From Syncephalastrum monosporum B8922 (taxonomy: Eukaryota; Mucoromycota; Mucoromycetes; Mucorales; Syncephalastraceae), in assembly GCA_000697355.1 (NCBI GenBank), contig JNEN01001208.1, positions 124,001 through 188,000 of the forward strand: a stretch of DNA of 64,000 bases, given 5' to 3'. The position numbers and the translations under genes were made by a program. The notes below the pieces were generated by a model. The model did not search any database. It had not been told where the DNA came from and was given only the letters and a program-made list of their open reading frames with translations. Of this stretch, positions 59,148-64,000 are shown piece by piece. The first letter of the stretch is position 1. Every line of letters begins with the position of its first letter.

Positions 59148-60141
59148 GTGCGGTCAAATGAAGGGAAAAGAGAGGAAGGAACTGGCGAACGTTTAGGTTT
59201 CTGCCTTTATTTCGCCGCAGTGAAACAACGGCGAAAAAGGGACAGCCAATGGGAAATCAATAAGCGCTTGCTCTCTCTGTCTCTTCTTGATCTTCGCCTT
59301 TCCGTTCGTTCGTCTTGCATAGACAGCCAGACGTCCCTCAAACTTACTTCTTATCTTTTCAAATTCGGTCCTACAGGATTTACCTGGAGTCCACTCGATA
59401 AGACTTATATCGATGCCAACCTACGACCTATTTCTTGTCAGCTACAAACTGCTCGAATGTAGTATATCACGAGTAAAGCCGTGTAGTGGAGTCTTTCGTA
59501 AAGCATCCTGCAAGTGGAAAGACAAGTCCAATTCTCATGTGTCGTTTTGTCATATTGGATCGTGATCGGGATACACCTACAGTGGTATAATGTATAATGA
59601 CGCTGTAAACAACAATAGTAGCAAAAAGGTTCTTCAACCACGTATGAGCAAAGGTTAGTCTGTGGTTGCCTCCTAAAACGTTTTCGCAAAATTTACAGTG
59701 CTTGTTCACCTGACGTGAAGTATTTAGACTTGTAATGCCTTCAATTGAATACACTGGCACGGTGCGAGTAGCCGAATACATAGTTTACAAAACTAGCACT
59801 GACTCGGGAAGCTATGTAGATTCTCAGCACACAGTATTAGGACCAAAAATAGATTTGATCCCAATTTTTCACATCCTAACGACTCATCAAATCCTTTCTG
59901 TGGCATCTGATGAGCTTCTTGAGTCACCAAGCGCTAACCATATTTTCTGTCAATCCCTTTGGTTTCCTATATCAATGCTTGGAGGAGATGCGAATGATAC
60001 CTCGCTAGGGAAGAAGTAGCGAAAAAGCGAGGTAATGATGGACCAACCAAAGAAGAAGCACATATTGTTGTACATTTTCCAGCATCAATTCGTTATTCGA
60101 CCGTTTGTACTTTCTCTATACGCATTGCCTTACATTTTATT
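59148..60141. other. Non-coding intergenic stretch
   Basis: Nothing recognisable as a gene. It includes a 9-bp perfect inverted repeat TACCTCGCT...AGCGAGGTA (59998-60006 and 60026-60034, loop 19 nt) about 110 bp from the end of the aldo/keto reductase gene. Confidence 0.5.
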
Positions 60142-60496
60142 TCAAAATATGGGGCTCTGCCAAATACTATCCACCTCCTCCGTCTTCAATGGCTCCTCAA
60201 CCGATTTATGTGCTGCCAGCAGCGCATCTTGCACATAGGCCGTGTCGCGCATGCCCGTAAAGACGGTGCCAATCTGGGATTCGGCGAGCAAGAGCCGCAG
60301 CGCCTTGACGGAAAGGGGTGAGTGGGTCGCGTCGTGCTGCTTTCCCAGTGTCGGGCTCATGGCGTTCAGGATCCGGTCCAGTTCACCATTTTTGCGTAGT
60401 GTATCGATGTAGGCGTACGACACAATATCATCCGCCAAATCATGGATACCCTGTGTACAGAGATCAGTCACCATGACTCAACGTCGCACACACACA

Positions 60497-60527
<31 letters not shown>

Positions 60528-62121
60528 GCGCGCAAAGAACTTACCTTGCGGTAGTGGGTGATCCAGTCTTCGAAAGCCGCGACCTTTTCAGGCTCATTCG
60601 CCTGCGCGTATTGGTGAAGGATCTTCAAATCCCGGTCGAGGGCAGGCAAGACAGCTTTGGTCAAATAGTGTCGCGTCGCAAAGTGGTTCTGAGATAACCG
60701 GTTCAGGTTTTCAGACAGGATCTCGCCCCATACAAACTTGGCCGTCAGGGCTTCTTCCTCCAGAGGCACTAATGCGATCTATATGAATATGACTTTCTTA
60801 CTGACTCCTAGCACCATGTGACTCACGTTCTGTCATCATGCGCTGCTCGAGCTCAGCAACATGTTGGAAGACCTGCGAAATACGTTCCATCATCTGATTG
60901 GGGTCTAATATCGTAGTCTGTGTGAGCTCTACGTCTGCAAACCAGTTCTCTTTCACGTACTTTCATTGTCTTCAACGACGTGGTTAACGAGCACCCGAAT
61001 ACGGCCGTCCGCAATGGCATTGAGCGGTCGATTTGTCATGAGGTAGATACCGTTTTCCTAGAATTTTCGCGGTATGAGCATAGTCCAAAGAAGACACAGA
61101 CAGACTGTGGATCGTGGCTGACTTTTCACTTACTTCGGCAAGATCAGCCACTGTCTTTTCTGGGCTGGCTAGGCCGAGTGCATTGGGCACTATGGCCTCG
61201 CGCTCAAAAATATTAAAGGGGACTTGGATCGCGACGAGGTTGTTCGGATTGGCACATGCGTCGAGGACTCTCGGTAAAGAGACGTGATCCTGCGCTGAGG
61301 GCAGCGCCATCGTATTCGAGCACACGCCATAGCCACCAATCACACCTAGAAGAATAGATAAGTGAGCCAGTTGAACATTTTTGTCTATGCAATCCAGCGA
61401 TTTTTACCTTGAGCAACCTGATCATCAAGATAATGGAAAGACTTGGCCAGATCCTTGTACAGGTGGTTCTCGCCATAGGTCTATAGATATAGATATGAGC
61501 AAAAGACAAAAAGAAAGAGAATGGCTTCTACCTTGTTCTTTGCCATGAGCATGCGCTCAGGGGCATTGATCATGAAGATATCGAGTTTGTTCGTCTTGAG
61601 GCGCTGCAGGGACGTCTCGATTTGTTTTTCGAGGAAGGCGGGTGCCAGGGTATGGAAACTTTTGGGGTTGATCTGCACATAGTCGGACGGATTCGCGCCT
61701 TCTATGTCGTCTTGCGTGAGGTAACCCGACTTGGTTACGACCGTCAAATCCTGACAAGAATATATGCATAAGAAAAATCGTATAGGTCTCCTCTATCTTT
61801 ATGTACCCACCGACGTGTCGAGATCGGCGAGCGTGTTGCCAATCACAGTTTCGGATGCGCCTAAAGAAAATAGAATGAAACGGAGGTGAGTGACGGCGTG
61901 TTGCTAGACGGGTTGATCCTGCTACCATTCTCAAAGTTGGCAGCAGTGTCAATAATGTTGACACCGGCCTGAATGGCGGCCCGGAGGGCGTTGGCATGGG
62001 ATTCGTTGGAAACGCGGTAGGCACCAAAACCGAGACGGGTGACGTGTTTGCCTGTCTTGGGTATCACCGCTTTGGGGAGCTGTGTGGAGGCAGTGGACAC
62101 GAGGCGGCGTTGCAATAGCAT
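60142..62121 (-). CDS. Aldo/keto reductase-like protein, probably mitochondrial
   Basis: A member of the aldo/keto reductase superfamily (NAD(P)H-dependent carbonyl reduction). MLLQRRLVSTASTQLPKAV is a typical mitochondrial presequence. The barrel begins RLGFGAYRVSNESHANALR, AGVNIIDTAANFENG | ASETVIGNTL. The catalytic Asp (IDTA) and Lys (VVTKSGYL) are visible, but the Tyr expected in 'DTAxxYG' is Phe. Later segments include LDIFMINAPERMLMAK, GVIGGYGVCSNTMALPS, VAIQVPFNIFEREAIV, YLMTNRPLNAI and near the C-terminus SQIGTVFTGMRDTAYVQDAL, with an unusual helical insertion (SENLNRLSQNHFATRHYLTK). About eight introns interrupt it; one (about 60463-60543) holds a long CG/CA dinucleotide tract. Stop at 60142-60144. 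Confidence 0.8.
60486..60534. repeat. Compound (CA)n(CG)n dinucleotide repeat in an intron
   Basis: About 13 CA units run directly into about 10 CG units inside the last intron of the aldo/keto reductase gene. Alternating purine-pyrimidine tracts of this kind, and CG above all, can adopt left-handed Z-DNA under torsion. Confidence 0.9.

Positions 62122-64000
<1,879 letters not shown>

Overview
The window is eukaryotic nuclear DNA from a filamentous fungus. Genes are split by many short introns (about 45-80 nt, GT...AG) and several have TATA boxes or pyrimidine-rich leaders close to the start codon. The gene set is fungal: eEF3, ERG2 sterol isomerase, OPI3 methyltransferase, STE50, Spc7/KNL1, Csf1 and a Lam-type sterol transporter. 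Relics of gene families that I associate with Mucoromycota point to that phylum (Mucorales or relatives). The phylum call is inference.

Layout. 0.8-3.4 kb: BEM46-type hydrolase and Mpr1-like acetyltransferase (+). 3.4-6.4 kb: non-coding, with a tandem CCAAT/CRE duplication and repeat copy A. 6.5-7.8 kb: FAD monooxygenase (-). 9.8-15.8 kb: mitochondrial PPR protein (-) divergent from Spc7/KNL1 (+). 15.9-16.4 kb: repeat copy B. 17.2-28.6 kb: Csf1/BLTP1 bridge-like lipid transfer protein (+), the largest gene. 30.0-37.1 kb: a graveyard holding a decayed hAT transposase and four broken members of families with PD-(D/E)XK-like motifs. 39.0-41.6 kb: Lam/GRAM-VASt sterol transporter (-) and Kish/KSH1 (-), the latter divergent from TAF8 (+). 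42.8-45.7 kb: OPI3 and ERG2 (+). 46.8-47.3 kb: repeat copy C. 47.8-48.1 kb: a small secreted repeat protein with dibasic sites every 21 residues, a likely Kex2-processed peptide precursor (-). 51.6-64.0 kb: eEF3 (-), STE50 (+), a short XPB-like helicase (-), a mitochondrial aldo/keto reductase (-) and the 5' two-thirds of enolase (+).

Theme. Four loci concern membrane lipids and sterols (Csf1, Lam, OPI3, ERG2). The rest are housekeeping genes for kinetochore, transcription, translation and glycolysis. No operon-like logic is expected or seen; three gene pairs share compact divergent promoters. The most unusual items are the Kex2-type repeat peptide gene, the three-copy dispersed repeat with splice-like signals, the cluster of broken PD-(D/E)XK-like genes beside a hAT relic, and the XPB-like helicase without the N-terminal TFIIH region.
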